Positions 15,574-24,635 are shown, counted from the stretch's first letter. The stretch: 64,000 bases of DNA from Rhizorhabdus wittichii RW1 (GCA_000016765.1 CP000699.1:3249001-3313000), one strand, 5' to 3'. Numbers and translations: made by a program. The notes: generated by a model not told the origin, from the sequence alone.

Positions 15574-16593
15574 ATGAGCTCCAGCGCGTCCGGGCCCGAG
15601 GCCAGATCCTTCGCCGTCCTCGTCACCGGCGGCGCCGGCTATATCGGCAGCCACGCCGTCCTCGCCCTGCTCGACGCGGGCTGGCGCGTCTCGGTGATCG
15701 ACAACCTCGTCACCGGCTTCCGCGACGCGGTCGACCGCCGCGCGCGCTTCCATGAGGGCGACATCGCCGACGAGGCGCTGGTCGCGCGCATCCTGGCCGA
15801 GGACGGGATCGGCGCGATCCTGCACTTCGCCGGATCGGTGGTCGTCCCCGAATCGGTCGCGGACCCGCTCAAATATTATCGCAACAACACCGCCAACAGC
15901 CGCTCGCTGATCGAGAGCGCGGTGAAGGGCGGGGTCCGCCACTTCATCTTCTCGTCGACCGCCGCGACCTACGGCATCCCCGACAGCATCCCGGTGCGCG
16001 AGGACATGCCGACCGTGCCGATCAACCCCTATGGCATGTCGAAGCTGATGACCGAGGCGATGCTGCGGGACGTCGCCGCGGCGCATCCGATGAATTACTG
16101 CGCGCTGCGCTACTTCAACGTCGCCGGCGCCGATCCGCAGGGCCGCGCCGGCCAGTCGACCGCGGGCGCGACCCACCTGATCAAGGTCGCGGTCGAGGCC
16201 GCGCTCGGCAAGCGCGCCGAGGTCGCGGTGTTCGGCACCGACTATGCGACCCCCGACGGCACCGGGGTGCGCGACTATATCCATGTCGGCGACCTCGCCG
16301 ACGCGCACCTCCACGCGCTCGACGCGCTGATCGCCCGGCCCGGCGAGAGCCATGTGATGAACTGCGGCTATGGCCGGGGCTTCTCGGTGCTCGAGGTGCT
16401 CGATTCGGTCGACCGCGTCGCCGGCACCGCGGTCACCCGCCGGATGGAGCCGCGCCGCCCCGGCGACCCCGACGCGCTGGTCGCGGACAATGCCCGCATC
16501 CTCGCGACCACCCCCTGGCGCCCCAGGCTCGACGACCTCGACACGATCGTCGCCCATGCGCTGGCGTGGGAACGGAAGCTGGCGGGGAGGTAA
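15574..16593 (+). CDS. galE: UDP-glucose 4-epimerase-like protein
   Basis: A 339-residue extended SDR that interconverts UDP-glucose and UDP-galactose (or a related UDP-sugar), supplying polysaccharide synthesis. Motifs: NAD-binding VTGGAGYIGSH (17-27), HFAGSVVVPESV, catalytic SSTAATYG and YGMSK, LRYFNVAGADP, and GTGVRDYIHVGDLA. Length is standard for GalE. It is not obviously in an operon. Other UDP-hexose epimerases share these motifs, so the sugar is inferred. Confidence 0.9.
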   Translation: MSSSASGPEARSFAVLVTGGAGYIGSHAVLALLDAGWRVSVIDNLVTGFRDAVDRRARFHEGDIADEALVARILAEDGIGAILHFAGSVVVPESVADPLKYYRNNTANSRSLIESAVKGGVRHFIFSSTAATYGIPDSIPVREDMPTVPINPYGMSKLMTEAMLRDVAAAHPMNYCALRYFNVAGADPQGRAGQSTAGATHLIKVAVEAALGKRAEVAVFGTDYATPDGTGVRDYIHVGDLADAHLHALDALIARPGESHVMNCGYGRGFSVLEVLDSVDRVAGTAVTRRMEPRRPGDPDALVADNARILATTPWRPRLDDLDTIVAHALAWERKLAGR

Positions 16594-16622
16594 GCGGGTG
16601 TCGAGCGCCGCGCATCTCTGCT

Positions 16623-16649
16623 GAGATGCCGGCCTCCGCCGGCATGACG
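16623..16649. repeat. Family A repeat, single-arm copy
   Basis: GAGATGCCGGCCTCCGCCGG followed by CATGACG is one arm with variant stem bases, 30 bases downstream of the epimerase gene. Confidence 0.65.
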
Positions 16650-16756
16650 GGGAGATGAGGAAACGGAGCCGCAGGCTCCGCAAGCGCGAACGCGCGCCGT
16701 CGCTTATGCGAGGAAAGCCAAGCGAGGCGGATGCCTCGCGCCCGGCGCCTGAGGGC

Positions 16757-16793
16757 CAAAACAAAAAAAGGGCCGATCCCGAGGGGACCGGCC
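16757..16793 (-). terminator. Rho-independent terminator (minus strand)
   Basis: Read on the minus strand: stem GGCCGGTCCC, loop CTC, stem GGGATCGGCC (ten pairs, one G-T), then a T tract interrupted by one C and one G. No protein gene on the minus strand precedes it, so it probably ends a small RNA. Confidence 0.75.
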
Positions 16794-16910
16794 TTGAAAG
16801 TTTTAGGAGAGGATGCCTGAAAGGCCCGTTCTTTGTGCAGGTGCGAAGATGAAAATGCAAGCGAAAAAATGCTGCACCGCCAAATAAATTTTCAAACTAT
16901 TGAAAAATAG
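16763..16910 (-). ncRNA. Candidate intergenic small RNA
   Basis: A minus-strand perfect -10 (TATAAT, at 16917-16922) lies about 150 bases from the terminator with its T tract. Between them is no ORF but paired segments: GTGCAG (16872-16877) with CTGCAC (16834-16839), and GGCCTT with AAGGCC overlapping the terminator. The unpaired segment includes CCTCTCCTAAAAC, complementary to Shine-Dalgarno sequences. No good -35 is visible. I cannot match it to a named RNA family. Confidence 0.45.
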
Positions 16911-17047
16911 CAGTTTATTATATTCACTATTGTAAGCTCATTGCGGTTGCGGCGAATCATGCTCGCACATGCGAAACGATGAGGGGCGGATTGTCAGGGG
17001 CCTCCGGCCGCGCCATGCTCGCGCCCGAACGGTGACGGGGAGCGGAT

Positions 17048-19024
17048 ATGGCGGGCGGATCGGGCGGGACGGCGACAGGGCGCGAGCTGACCGTCCGGGG
17101 ATTGCTGCTCGGCGCGCTGATCACCTTCGTCTTCACCTCGGCCAACGTCTATCTCGGCCTGCGGGTCGGACTGACCTTCGCCACCTCGATCCCGGCGGCG
17201 GTGATCTCGATGGCGGTGCTGCGGCTGGTGCGCGGCGCGACGATCCATGAGAACAACATCGTCCAGACCGTCGCCTCGGCGGCGGGGTGCATCGCCTCGA
17301 TCATCTTCGTCCTGCCCGGCCTGATCATGATCGGCTGGTGGCAGGGCTTCCCCTTCTGGCAGACCTTCCTGCTCTGCGCCTCGGGCGGGCTGATGGGGGT
17401 GGTGCTGTCGGTGCCGCTGCGCCGCGCGCTCGTCACCGGATCGGACCTGCCCTATCCCGAGGGCGTCGCCGCGGCGGAGGTGCTCAAGGTCGGCACCCAG
17501 ACGCGCGAGGGCGCGGCCGAGGCGCAGGCGGGCCTGCGGACGATCCTCGTCGGCTCGATCGCGTCGATGGGCTTCGCGGTGATCGGGGCCACGAAACTGG
17601 TCGCGACCGAGGCGTCGACCTGGTTCCGGTTCGGCGCCAGCCACGCCGCGACCGGAGTCTCGGCCTCGCTGTCCTTCGCGCTGCTCGGCGCGGGGCATCT
17701 GGTCGGGCTGTCGGTCGGGCTGGCGATGGGGCTCGGCCTGGTCATCGCCTTCGGCGTCGCCACCCCGATCCTGTCGGCGATCGCCGCGATGCCGGGGCCG
17801 GCCGAGGCGGCGGCGCTGGCGGCGTTCGGCGGGCAGGTGCGCTTCCTCGGCGCCGGCGTGATCGGCGCGGCGGCGATCTGGACGCTGGGCAAGCTCGCCC
17901 GGCCGCTGTGGCACGGCATGGCCGGCGCGATCGCCGCGTCGAAGGCGCGCAAGGCGTCGGGCGAGGCGCTGCCGATCGAGGAACAGGACATGCCGGTCGG
18001 CTGGCTCGGCCTGATCGTGGCGCTGGTGGCGCTGCCGATCGTGGCGTTGCTCTGGCACTTCGCGGAACAGGGGCCGCTCGCCGCCTTCGCGCTGCCGCTG
18101 TCGCTCGGCTTCTATGCCTATGTGCTGCTGATGGGCGCGTTCGTCGCGGCCGTCTGCGGCTATATGGCCGGGCTGATCGGATCGTCGAACAGCCCGGTGT
18201 CGGGGCTGGCGATCCTCGCCGTGCTCGGCTCGGCGCTGCTGCTCGCGGTTGCGGTGCAGCCGCTGGCGGGAAGCGGGGCGGGGCCGCAGCTCGTCGCCTT
18301 CGCGCTGTTCGTCACCGGCCTCGTCCTCGCCTGCGCGGTGATCGCCAACGACAATCTCCAGGACCTCAAGACCGGCCAGCTGATCGGCGCGACGCCGTGG
18401 AAGCAGCAGGTGGCGCTGATCGTCGGCGTGCTCGCCGGTTCGGCGGTGATCCCGCCGATCCTCGACCTGCTCAACGCCGCCTATGGCTTCGCGCCGCTGC
18501 CCGGCACCGGCCTGCCGGTCCCGAGCGATCCGCTCCCCGCGCCGCAGGCGACGCTGATCGCCGGCCTCGCGCGCGGCATTTTGGGCGAGGGGCTCGACTG
18601 GAACATGATCTTCATCGGCGCGGCGCTCGGCCTCGCGCTGGTCGCGCTCGACGGGCTGATGGGACGCAGGGGCTGGCTGCGCCTGCCGCCGCTCGCGGTC
18701 GGGATCGGCATCTACCTGCCGATGTCGGCGACCCTGCCGGTGGTGATCGGCGCGCTGATCGGCTGGCGCTACGACCGGCGCCGCGCCGATCCGGCGGCGC
18801 AGCGCATGGGCGTGCTGCTCGCCTCGGGCTTCATCGTCGGAGAGAGCCTGTTCGGCGTCCTCCTCGCCGGGCTGATCGTCGCGACCGGCAGCGGCGCCCC
18901 GCTCGCGCTGGTCGGCGCGGGCCATGAGGGCGCGGCGATGGCGGCGGGGACGCTGCTGGTGGCGGCGCTGCTCGTCGTCCTCTACCGCTGGACGGGGCGG
19001 ACGGCGGGACGGTTGCAGGGGTGA
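17048..19024 (+). CDS. OPT family oligopeptide/metal-chelate transporter
   Basis: A 658-residue polytopic membrane protein with about 14-16 hydrophobic helices. The start TVRGLLLGALITFVFTSANVY... and the block SANVYLGLRVGLTFATSIPAAVIS are signatures of the OPT superfamily (oligopeptide or metal-siderophore uptake). LPYPEGVAAAEVLKVG near 137 and QDLKTGQLIGATPWKQQ are further conserved blocks. The bacterial branch is poorly characterised and the substrate is not deducible. The gene stands alone. Confidence 0.9.
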   Translation: MAGGSGGTATGRELTVRGLLLGALITFVFTSANVYLGLRVGLTFATSIPAAVISMAVLRLVRGATIHENNIVQTVASAAGCIASIIFVLPGLIMIGWWQGFPFWQTFLLCASGGLMGVVLSVPLRRALVTGSDLPYPEGVAAAEVLKVGTQTREGAAEAQAGLRTILVGSIASMGFAVIGATKLVATEASTWFRFGASHAATGVSASLSFALLGAGHLVGLSVGLAMGLGLVIAFGVATPILSAIAAMPGPAEAAALAAFGGQVRFLGAGVIGAAAIWTLGKLARPLWHGMAGAIAASKARKASGEALPIEEQDMPVGWLGLIVALVALPIVALLWHFAEQGPLAAFALPLSLGFYAYVLLMGAFVAAVCGYMAGLIGSSNSPVSGLAILAVLGSALLLAVAVQPLAGSGAGPQLVAFALFVTGLVLACAVIANDNLQDLKTGQLIGATPWKQQVALIVGVLAGSAVIPPILDLLNAAYGFAPLPGTGLPVPSDPLPAPQATLIAGLARGILGEGLDWNMIFIGAALGLALVALDGLMGRRGWLRLPPLAVGIGIYLPMSATLPVVIGALIGWRYDRRRADPAAQRMGVLLASGFIVGESLFGVLLAGLIVATGSGAPLALVGAGHEGAAMAAGTLLVAALLVVLYRWTGRTAGRLQG

Positions 19025-19040
19025 CGATAAGGGACTCGCC

Positions 19041-19069
19041 TTGCCCTTTTTGCCCTTGCCCTGTATGGC
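19041..19069 (+). promoter_or_regulatory. Candidate promoter of efp
   Basis: TTGCCC, a 17-base spacer and TATGGC, with a predicted transcript start about 36 bases upstream of the efp ATG. The same -35 type and spacing are found before nuoA, hisC and metX in this window. Confidence 0.45.
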
Positions 19070-19111
19070 GCGCGCCGGCTCTTTCAAATCCTCACAGTCT
19101 CAGGTGAACCC

Positions 19112-19675
19112 ATGAAGATCAGCGGCGTGGACATCCGTCCCGGCAACATCATCGAATATGAAGGCGGCATCTGGCGCGCCGTCAAGATCCAGCATACCCA
19201 GCCCGGCAAGGGCGGCGCCTATATGCAGGTCGAGATGAAGAACCTGATCGACGGGCGCAAGAACAACGTCCGTTTCCGGTCGGCCGAGACCGTCGAGCGC
19301 GTTCGCCTCGACACCAAGGATTTCCAGTTCCTGTTCGCCGAGGGCGAGGACCTGACCTTCATGGACAAGGACACGTACGAGCAGATCACCCTGCCGCGCG
19401 ACCTGCTGGGCGACGCCGCCGCCTTCCTGCAGGACGGCATGGACGTGGTGATGGAGCTGTACGAGGAGCGCCCGATCTCGGTGCAGCTCCCCGACCAGGT
19501 CGAGGCGACGATCGTCGAGGCCGATGCCGTGGTGAAGGGGCAGACCGCCTCGTCCAGCTACAAGCCCGCGATGCTCGACAACGGCGTCCGCGTGATGGTG
19601 CCGCCGCACATCTCCAGCGGCACCCGCATCGTCGTCGACGTCTACGAGCAGACCTACGTCCGCCGCGCGGACTGA
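19112..19675 (+). CDS. efp: Translation elongation factor P
   Basis: A 187-residue three-domain protein that binds between the P and E sites of the ribosome and relieves stalling at polyproline stretches. The modification loop [17 protein letters not shown] shows Lys34 in the KGGAY form, as in EF-Ps modified by lysylation-type enzymes. The C-terminus [19 protein letters not shown] is diagnostic. No modification genes (epmA/epmB) are in the window. CAGGTGAACCC precedes the ATG, and a GC hairpin lies just after the stop. Confidence 0.97.
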   Translation: MKISGVDIRPGNIIEYEGGIWRAVKIQHTQPGKGGAYMQVEMKNLIDGRKNNVRFRSAETVERVRLDTKDFQFLFAEGEDLTFMDKDTYEQITLPRDLLGDAAAFLQDGMDVVMELYEERPISVQLPDQVEATIVEADAVVKGQTASSSYKPAMLDNGVRVMVPPHISSGTRIVVDVYEQTYVRRAD

Positions 19676-19685
19676 TCAAAGCTAT

Positions 19686-19707
19686 GCCGGGGGCATGAGC
19701 CCCCGGC
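19686..19707 (+). terminator. Terminator-like hairpin after efp
   Basis: A perfect nine-base stem GCCGGGGGC / GCCCCCGGC with an ATGA loop starts 11 bases after the efp stop. There is no T tract, so it may attenuate or protect the transcript rather than terminate alone. Confidence 0.5.
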
Positions 19708-19725
19708 TCGTCACCCACCCCTAGC

Positions 19726-19747
19726 CCCTCCCTTGAAAGGGAGGGGG
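19726..19747. repeat. Minimal family C-like hairpin
   Basis: CCCCTCCCTTGAAAGGGAGG is the outer-arm hairpin of the family C type without the interior. Its right arm (GGGAGGGGG) lies just upstream of the inositol monophosphatase ATG at 19757. Confidence 0.5.
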
Positions 19748-19756
19748 AGAGAAGAC

Positions 19757-20578
19757 ATGGTAGCCCACTCCGGCCTCATCACCGTCATGGACCGCGCCGC
19801 GCGCAAGGCCGCGCCGCGGCTGCGGCGCGACTTCAACGAGGTGCAGCAGCTCCAGGTGAGCCGCAAGGGCCCCGCCGACTTCGTCTCGATGGCCGACAAG
19901 CGCGCCGAGCAGACGCTGGTCGAGGAGCTGAAGCGCGCCCGGCCCGACTGGGGCTTCATCCTCGAGGAAGGCGGCGAGATCGAGGGCGATCCGGCCAAGC
20001 CGCGCTGGATCATCGATCCGCTCGACGGCACCTCCAACTTCCTCCACGGCCTGCCGCACTTCGCCATCTCGATCGCGGTCGAGGAGCCGCGCCCGGGCCA
20101 GAAGCGCGGCGAGGTGACGCAGGGGCTGGTCTACCAGCCGCTCACCGACGAGAGCTTCTGGGCGGAGAAGGGCCGCGGCGCCTGGCTGCACGACCGCCGG
20201 CTGCGCGTCTCGGCGCGGCGCGAGCTGTCGGAATCGCTGGTCGCGACCGGCATCCCCTTCCTCGGCCATGGCGACATCCGCGAATGGACCGCGATCTTCG
20301 CCGCGATCGCGCCCGAGGTGGCCGGCATCCGCCGCTACGGCTCGGCCGCGCTCGACCTCGCCTGGGTCGCGGCAGGGCGGTTCGACGCCTTCTGGGAGGC
20401 CGACCTCAACATCTGGGACGTCGCGGCCGGCATCTTGCTGGTGCGCGAGGCCGGCGGCTTCGTCAGCGACTATCGCGGCGGCGACCGGATGCACGAGCGC
20501 AACGAATATCTCGCGACCAACGACGGCCTCGCGACTCGCCTCCACAAGCTGGTGGCGCAGGGCCTGAAGGGGCTCTGA
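19757..20578 (+). CDS. suhB: Inositol monophosphatase family protein
   Basis: A 273-residue Mg2+-dependent phosphatase of the IMPase/SuhB family. Motifs: FVSMADKRAEQTLVEEL, GFILEEGGEIEG (metal-binding Glu), WIIDPLDGTSNFLHGLPHF (core metal site DPLDGT) and WEADLNIWDVAAGILLVREAGG (second metal site WD). It may hydrolyse inositol or related sugar phosphates, or act like SuhB in rRNA transcription. The frame opens eight codons earlier, but MVAHSG aligns with the family and follows GGGAGAGAAGAC. Confidence 0.92.
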   Translation: MVAHSGLITVMDRAARKAAPRLRRDFNEVQQLQVSRKGPADFVSMADKRAEQTLVEELKRARPDWGFILEEGGEIEGDPAKPRWIIDPLDGTSNFLHGLPHFAISIAVEEPRPGQKRGEVTQGLVYQPLTDESFWAEKGRGAWLHDRRLRVSARRELSESLVATGIPFLGHGDIREWTAIFAAIAPEVAGIRRYGSAALDLAWVAAGRFDAFWEADLNIWDVAAGILLVREAGGFVSDYRGGDRMHERNEYLATNDGLATRLHKLVAQGLKGL

Positions 20579-20593
20579 GGCCTTCAAGAAAAC

Positions 20594-20690
20594 CGTCATG
20601 CCTGCGGAGGCAGGCATCCATGTCTGTCCTCTCCCCGATGAGCATCTGGCCGAGGAGAGACATGGGCTCCTGCCTTCGCAGGAGCGACGG
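20594..20690. repeat. Family A palindromic repeat, two-arm copy (CATGCCTGCGG subtype)
   Basis: CGTCATGCCTGCGGAGGCAGG at the left and CCTGCCTTCGCAGGAGCGACGG at the right, inverted, upstream of the nuo promoter. The stem differs from the CCCGGCG subtype but the CGTCAT ends and layout are conserved. Confidence 0.75.
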
Positions 20691-20755
20691 AAGAAAACGG
20701 GCATGGCGGGGTAGGGTTCGGCTATCGAAAAACCCCAGCATTTCCGCCCGCTTGT

Positions 20756-20770
20756 TGCGAATCATTCTCA
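20756..20770. promoter_or_regulatory. Fur-box-like inverted repeat upstream of nuoA
   Basis: TGCGAATCATTCTCA is a 7-1-7 inverted repeat (six of seven pairs) close to the Fur consensus TGATAATNATTATCA. It lies 12 bases upstream of the putative nuoA -35. Complex I carries many iron-sulfur clusters, so iron control would make sense; binding is inferred. Confidence 0.4.
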
Positions 20771-20782
20771 CTTTTCCACGGC

Positions 20783-20811
20783 TTGCTTCGCCAATGCGGC
20801 GCGCCTAAACG
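20783..20811 (+). promoter_or_regulatory. Candidate nuo operon promoter
   Basis: TTGCTT, 17 bases, TAAACG; the predicted start is about 40 bases before the nuoA ATG. Resembles the hisC promoter (TTGCAG-N17-TAAAGC). Confidence 0.4.
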
Positions 20812-20857
20812 TCCCCGCCAAAGGCCGGATTCCCGGTCCCCAGCTCGGAGCCTGTTC

Positions 20858-21235
20858 ATGGCGTCAGTCGCCGCCGGATATCTGCCGATCCTGCTCTTCC
20901 TGGGCGTTGCCCTGGTGCTGTCGAGCGCCTTCGTCTTCCTGCCGATGCTGGTCGGCCGGCTGACCGGCACCCATCAGCCCAATCCCGAGAAGCTGGCCGA
21001 ATATGAATGCGGCTTCCCGGCGTTCGAGGACAGCCGCGCCCAGTTCGACGTGCGCTTCTACCTGATCGCCATCCTGTTCATCATCTTCGACCTCGAAGCC
21101 GCCTTCCTCTATCCCTGGGCGGTGTCGCTCGGCGGGATCGGGTTCGTCGGCTGGCTGTCGATGATGATCTTCCTGGTCGAGCTGGCCGTCGGCTTCATCT
21201 ATGCATGGAAGAAGGGAGCGCTCGAATGGGAGTGA
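20858..21235 (+). CDS. nuoA: NADH-quinone oxidoreductase subunit A
   Basis: A 125-residue membrane subunit of complex I with three transmembrane helices. The loop block [33 protein letters not shown] contains the conserved ECG Cys and the quinone-site loop. Length is standard. The frame opens 25 codons upstream, but [14 protein letters not shown] fits the family. First gene of the nuo operon; its end overlaps nuoB by ten bases. Confidence 0.96.
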   Translation: MASVAAGYLPILLFLGVALVLSSAFVFLPMLVGRLTGTHQPNPEKLAEYECGFPAFEDSRAQFDVRFYLIAILFIIFDLEAAFLYPWAVSLGGIGFVGWLSMMIFLVELAVGFIYAWKKGALEWE

Positions 21236-21789
21236 CCCTCGATAGCGCGCTCAACCCGCACAAGCCGGAAGGCTTCGGCGAGGTCGTCGCGCCCGATCCC
21301 GATTATTTCAAGGCGCTCCAGGCCGAGGTCAACGACAAGGGCTTCCTCGTCACCTCGGCCGAGGAGCTGTTCCAGTGGGCGCGCACCGGCTCGCTGTGGT
21401 GGATGACCTTCGGCCTCGCCTGCTGCGCGGTCGAGATGATCCACGTCAACATGCCGCGCTACGACCTGGAGCGGTTCGGCGCCGCGCCGCGCGCCTCGCC
21501 GCGCCAGTCGGACGTGATGATCGTCGCGGGCACGCTGTGCAACAAGATGGCTCCGGCGCTGCGCCGCGTCTACGACCAGATGTCCGAGCCCAAATACGTC
21601 ATCTCGATGGGCAGCTGCGCCAATGGCGGCGGCTATTATCATTACAGCTATTCGGTGGTGCGCGGCTGCGACCGGATCGTGCCGGTCGACATCTACGTCC
21701 CCGGCTGCCCGCCGACCGCCGAGGCGCTGCTCTACGGGATCATGCAGCTCCAGCGTAAGATCCGCCGGATCGGGACGCTCGAGCGATGA
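21226..21789 (+). CDS. nuoB: NADH-quinone oxidoreductase subunit B
   Basis: A 187-residue peripheral subunit that holds the terminal [4Fe-4S] cluster N2 next to the quinone site. Cluster ligands are visible in [17 protein letters not shown] and [11 protein letters not shown]. The ATG lies within the last codons of nuoA, preceded by AAGGGAGCGCTCGA. The stop overlaps nuoC by four bases. The N-terminus ([18 protein letters not shown]) is an alphaproteobacterial-type extension. Confidence 0.97.
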   Translation: MGVTLDSALNPHKPEGFGEVVAPDPDYFKALQAEVNDKGFLVTSAEELFQWARTGSLWWMTFGLACCAVEMIHVNMPRYDLERFGAAPRASPRQSDVMIVAGTLCNKMAPALRRVYDQMSEPKYVISMGSCANGGGYYHYSYSVVRGCDRIVPVDIYVPGCPPTAEALLYGIMQLQRKIRRIGTLER

Positions 21790-22439
21790 GCGGGACCAGC
21801 TTCGCCTTTCCGCGCTTCGCGTCGAACGACGGCGTGGTCGAGGCCGCGACCGCGGCGCTCGGCGCCCGCCTGATCGAGGCGCGCAGCTGCGTCGGCGAGA
21901 TCGCCCTGCACGTCGAGCGCGCGAGCCTGGTCGAGACGATGCGCATCCTGCGCGACGAGCTCGCCTATCAGCAGCTGATGGAGATCGCCGGGGTCGACTA
22001 TCCCGACCGCGCCGAGCGGTTCGAGGTGGTCTATTGCCTGCTGAGCGTCACGAAGAACCACCGCATCCGCGTCCATGTCGGCACCGACGAGGTCCAGCCG
22101 GTGCCGTCGGTGACCGGGCTGTGGCCGGTCGCCGGCTGGCTCGAGCGCGAGGTGTTCGACATGTACGGCGTGCTGTTCGAAGGCAATGCCGACCTGCGCC
22201 GCATCCTCACCGACTATGGCTTCCGCGGGCATCCGCAGCGCAAGGACTTCCCGCTGACCGGCTATGTCGAGCTGCGCTATTCGGAGGCCCACAAGCGCGT
22301 CGTCTATGAGCCGGTCAAGCTGGCCCAGGACTTCCGCAGCTTCGAGTTCATGAGCCCGTGGGAAGGCGCCGACTATATCCTGCCCGGCGACGAGAAGGCC
22401 GAGGGCGAAGCGCCCACGGGCGACGGAGCGAAGAAGTGA
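21786..22439 (+). CDS. nuoC: NADH-quinone oxidoreductase subunit C (30 kDa)
   Basis: A 217-residue separate NuoC (not fused to NuoD as in enterobacteria). Signature blocks are [33 protein letters not shown] and [43 protein letters not shown]. It stabilises the peripheral arm at the NuoB/NuoD interface. The C-terminal tail is acidic. A family A repeat separates it from nuoD. Confidence 0.97.
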   Translation: MSGTSFAFPRFASNDGVVEAATAALGARLIEARSCVGEIALHVERASLVETMRILRDELAYQQLMEIAGVDYPDRAERFEVVYCLLSVTKNHRIRVHVGTDEVQPVPSVTGLWPVAGWLEREVFDMYGVLFEGNADLRRILTDYGFRGHPQRKDFPLTGYVELRYSEAHKRVVYEPVKLAQDFRSFEFMSPWEGADYILPGDEKAEGEAPTGDGAKK

Positions 22440-22455
22440 TGGTTGCCCTTCACAC

Positions 22456-22537
22456 CGTCATTCCAGCGGAAGCTGGAATCTCCCTTTTCTTCATCGGAGG
22501 CAAAGGCAGTGAGATCCCGGCTTCCGCTGGGATGACG
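22456..22537. repeat. Family A palindromic repeat inside the nuo operon (nuoC-nuoD)
   Basis: CGTCATTCCAGCGGAAGCTGG and CCGGCTTCCGCTGGGATGACG, inverted, filling almost the whole 121-base nuoC-nuoD gap. In the transcript it would fold as two hairpins. Confidence 0.8.
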
Positions 22538-22560
22538 TCCGCTTGCGGAGGCGCGTTCTG

Positions 22561-23781
22561 ATGGCTTCGACCTACGACACGCTGACTCCCGAAGCCCAGA
22601 AGGGCGAGGTCGAGATCCAGAACTACACGATCAACTTCGGCCCGCAGCACCCGGCCGCGCACGGCGTGCTGCGCATGGTGATGGAGCTCGACGGCGAGAT
22701 CGTCGAGCGGGTCGACCCGCATGTCGGCCTGCTCCATCGCGGCACCGAGAAGCTGATCGAGTACAAGACCTATCTCCAGGCGCTGCCCTATTTCGACCGG
22801 CTCGACTATTGCTCGCCGCTCGGCATGGAGCACAGCTATGTGCTGGCGATCGAGAAGCTGCTCCAGCTCGAAGTGCCGCTGCGCGCGCAATATCTGCGCG
22901 TGCTGTTCGCCGAGCTGACCCGCATCTGCAACCACATGCTCAACATCGGCAGCCACGTCATGGACGTCGGCGCGATGACCCCGAACCTGTGGCTGTTCGA
23001 GATTCGCGAGGACTGCCTCAACTTCTTCGAGCGCGCGTCGGGCGCGCGGATGCACGCGGCCTGGTTCCGGCCCGGCGGCGTCCACCAGGACGTGCCGCTC
23101 AAGCTGCTGACCGACATCGGCGACTGGCTCGACACCCGCCTGCCGCGGCTGTTCGAGGACGCGGTCTCGCTGTTCGCCGACAACCGCATCTTCAAGCAGC
23201 GCAACGTCGACGTCGGCGTGGTGTCGAAGGAGGACGCGCTGGCCTGGGGCTTCTCCGGCCCGATGATCCGCGCCGCCGGCATCCCGTGGGACATCCGCAA
23301 GTCGCAGCCCTACGACGTCTACGACCGCATGGACTTCGAGATTCCGGTCGGCACCAAGGGCGACTGCTACGACCGCGTCATGGTCCGCATCGAGGAGGTG
23401 CGGCAGTCGGCGCGGATCATGAAGCAGTGCCTCAGCGAAATGCCCGAGGGGCCGATCGCCAGCCTCGACCGCAAGGTGGTGCCGCCCAAGCGCGGCGAGA
23501 TGAAGCGCTCGATGGAAGCGCTGATCCACCACTTCAAGCTCTATACCGAAGGCTTCCACGTGCCGGCCGGCGACGTCTATGTCGCGACCGAGAGCCCGAA
23601 GGGCGAGTTCGGCGTCTATCTGGTCTCGGACGGCAGCAACAAGCCGTACCGCTGCAAGATCCGGCCGACCGCGTTCAGCCATCTCCAGGCGATGGACTTC
23701 ATGATGAAGGGTCACATGCTGGCCGACACCACCGCCATCCTCTCGGCGATCGACGTCGTGTTCGGGGAGTGTGACCGTTAA
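22561..23781 (+). CDS. nuoD: NADH-quinone oxidoreductase subunit D (49 kDa)
   Basis: A 406-residue quinone-site subunit derived from the [NiFe] hydrogenase large subunit but lacking its metal Cys pairs. Motifs: [22 protein letters not shown] (quinone-site His/loop), [37 protein letters not shown] and [13 protein letters not shown]. The start MASTYDTL follows GCGGAGGCGCGTTCTG; six in-frame codons upstream are excluded. The stop overlaps nuoE (TAATG). Confidence 0.97.
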   Translation: MASTYDTLTPEAQKGEVEIQNYTINFGPQHPAAHGVLRMVMELDGEIVERVDPHVGLLHRGTEKLIEYKTYLQALPYFDRLDYCSPLGMEHSYVLAIEKLLQLEVPLRAQYLRVLFAELTRICNHMLNIGSHVMDVGAMTPNLWLFEIREDCLNFFERASGARMHAAWFRPGGVHQDVPLKLLTDIGDWLDTRLPRLFEDAVSLFADNRIFKQRNVDVGVVSKEDALAWGFSGPMIRAAGIPWDIRKSQPYDVYDRMDFEIPVGTKGDCYDRVMVRIEEVRQSARIMKQCLSEMPEGPIASLDRKVVPPKRGEMKRSMEALIHHFKLYTEGFHVPAGDVYVATESPKGEFGVYLVSDGSNKPYRCKIRPTAFSHLQAMDFMMKGHMLADTTAILSAIDVVFGECDR

Positions 23782-24470
23782 TGTCCGACGCAGCCCATAT
23801 CCCCGACGAGGCCGAGACCCGCGCGCGCTGGGGCGGTTTCGCCTGGACGCCGGAAAATGCGGCGCAGGCCGAGAAGATCATCGCCCGCTACCCGCCGGGC
23901 CGCCAGCAGTCGGCGGTGATGCCGCTGCTCGACCTCGCCCAGCGCCAGGTCGGCGCCGAGACCGGCACCCAGGGCTGGCTGCCGGTGCCGGTGATGGAAT
24001 ATATCGGCGCGCAGCTCGGCATGGCCTATATCCGGGTCTACGAGGTCGCGACCTTCTACACCATGTACAACCTCGCGCCGGTCGGCCGCTACCATGTCCA
24101 GGTGTGCGGCACGACGCCGTGCATGCTGCGCGGCTCCGACGACGTGCTGGAGGCCTGTTACAAGAAGGGCCTGAAGAAGGGCGCGACGACCGCCGACGGC
24201 CTGTTCACGCTGACCGAGGTCGAGTGCCTCGGCGCCTGCGCCAACGCGCCGATGGTCCAGATCAACGACGATAATTACGAGGACCTGACCTTCGACAGCA
24301 TGACGGCGGTGCTCGACACGCTCGCTGCCGGCGGCCAGCCGAAGATCGGCCCGCAGGTCGAGCGCCAGACGAGCTGCCCCGAGGGCGGCCCGACCACGCT
24401 CCAGGAAATGGTCTCCGAGAACCACGACTATCGCGGCCGGTGGGAGGCCATGGGCAATGCTCCGGCATGA
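23781..24470 (+). CDS. nuoE: NADH-quinone oxidoreductase subunit E (24 kDa)
   Basis: A 229-residue thioredoxin-like subunit that carries the [2Fe-2S] cluster N1a. Ligands are in VCGTTPCMLRGSDDV and VECLGACANAPMVQIND. YEVATFYTMYNLAPVGRYHVQVC is the typical lead-in. It interacts with NuoF. The stop overlaps a small membrane-protein gene by four bases. Confidence 0.97.
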   Translation: MSDAAHIPDEAETRARWGGFAWTPENAAQAEKIIARYPPGRQQSAVMPLLDLAQRQVGAETGTQGWLPVPVMEYIGAQLGMAYIRVYEVATFYTMYNLAPVGRYHVQVCGTTPCMLRGSDDVLEACYKKGLKKGATTADGLFTLTEVECLGACANAPMVQINDDNYEDLTFDSMTAVLDTLAAGGQPKIGPQVERQTSCPEGGPTTLQEMVSENHDYRGRWEAMGNAPA

Positions 24471-24616
24471 GCGGGCTGATCGCCATCATCGTCACGATCG
24501 TGCTGGCGGTCATCCTGATCAAGGTGACCTTCAAGCTGCTCGGCATCGCCATCGCGATCGGACTGGGCGTGCTCGCCTATTTCGTGGCCGAGAAGCTGTT
24601 CGGGAAACGCGCATGA
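24467..24616 (+). CDS. Small membrane protein encoded between nuoE and nuoF
   Basis: A 49-residue ORF with ATG overlapping the nuoE stop (ATGA), which argues that it is translated. It starts MSGLIAIIVTIVLAVILIKV and ends AEKLFGKRA: almost entirely hydrophobic, one or two membrane helices (about 3-19 and 24-41) with a basic end. Not a standard complex I subunit. It could be an accessory or assembly protein of complex I; function unknown. Confidence 0.7.
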   Translation: MSGLIAIIVTIVLAVILIKVTFKLLGIAIAIGLGVLAYFVAEKLFGKRA

Positions 24617-24635
24617 TGGCTTTTCAAGATATTCT

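Larger units (their letters stand above)
16594..17047. other. 454-base intergenic interval
   Basis: Contains a single-arm family A repeat (16623-16649), a strong minus-strand terminator (16757-16793), a candidate small RNA reading leftward from an AT-rich promoter near 16917, and the leader of the OPT transporter. No convincing ORF. The stretch 16870-16935 is far more AT-rich than the rest of the window. Confidence 0.6.
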
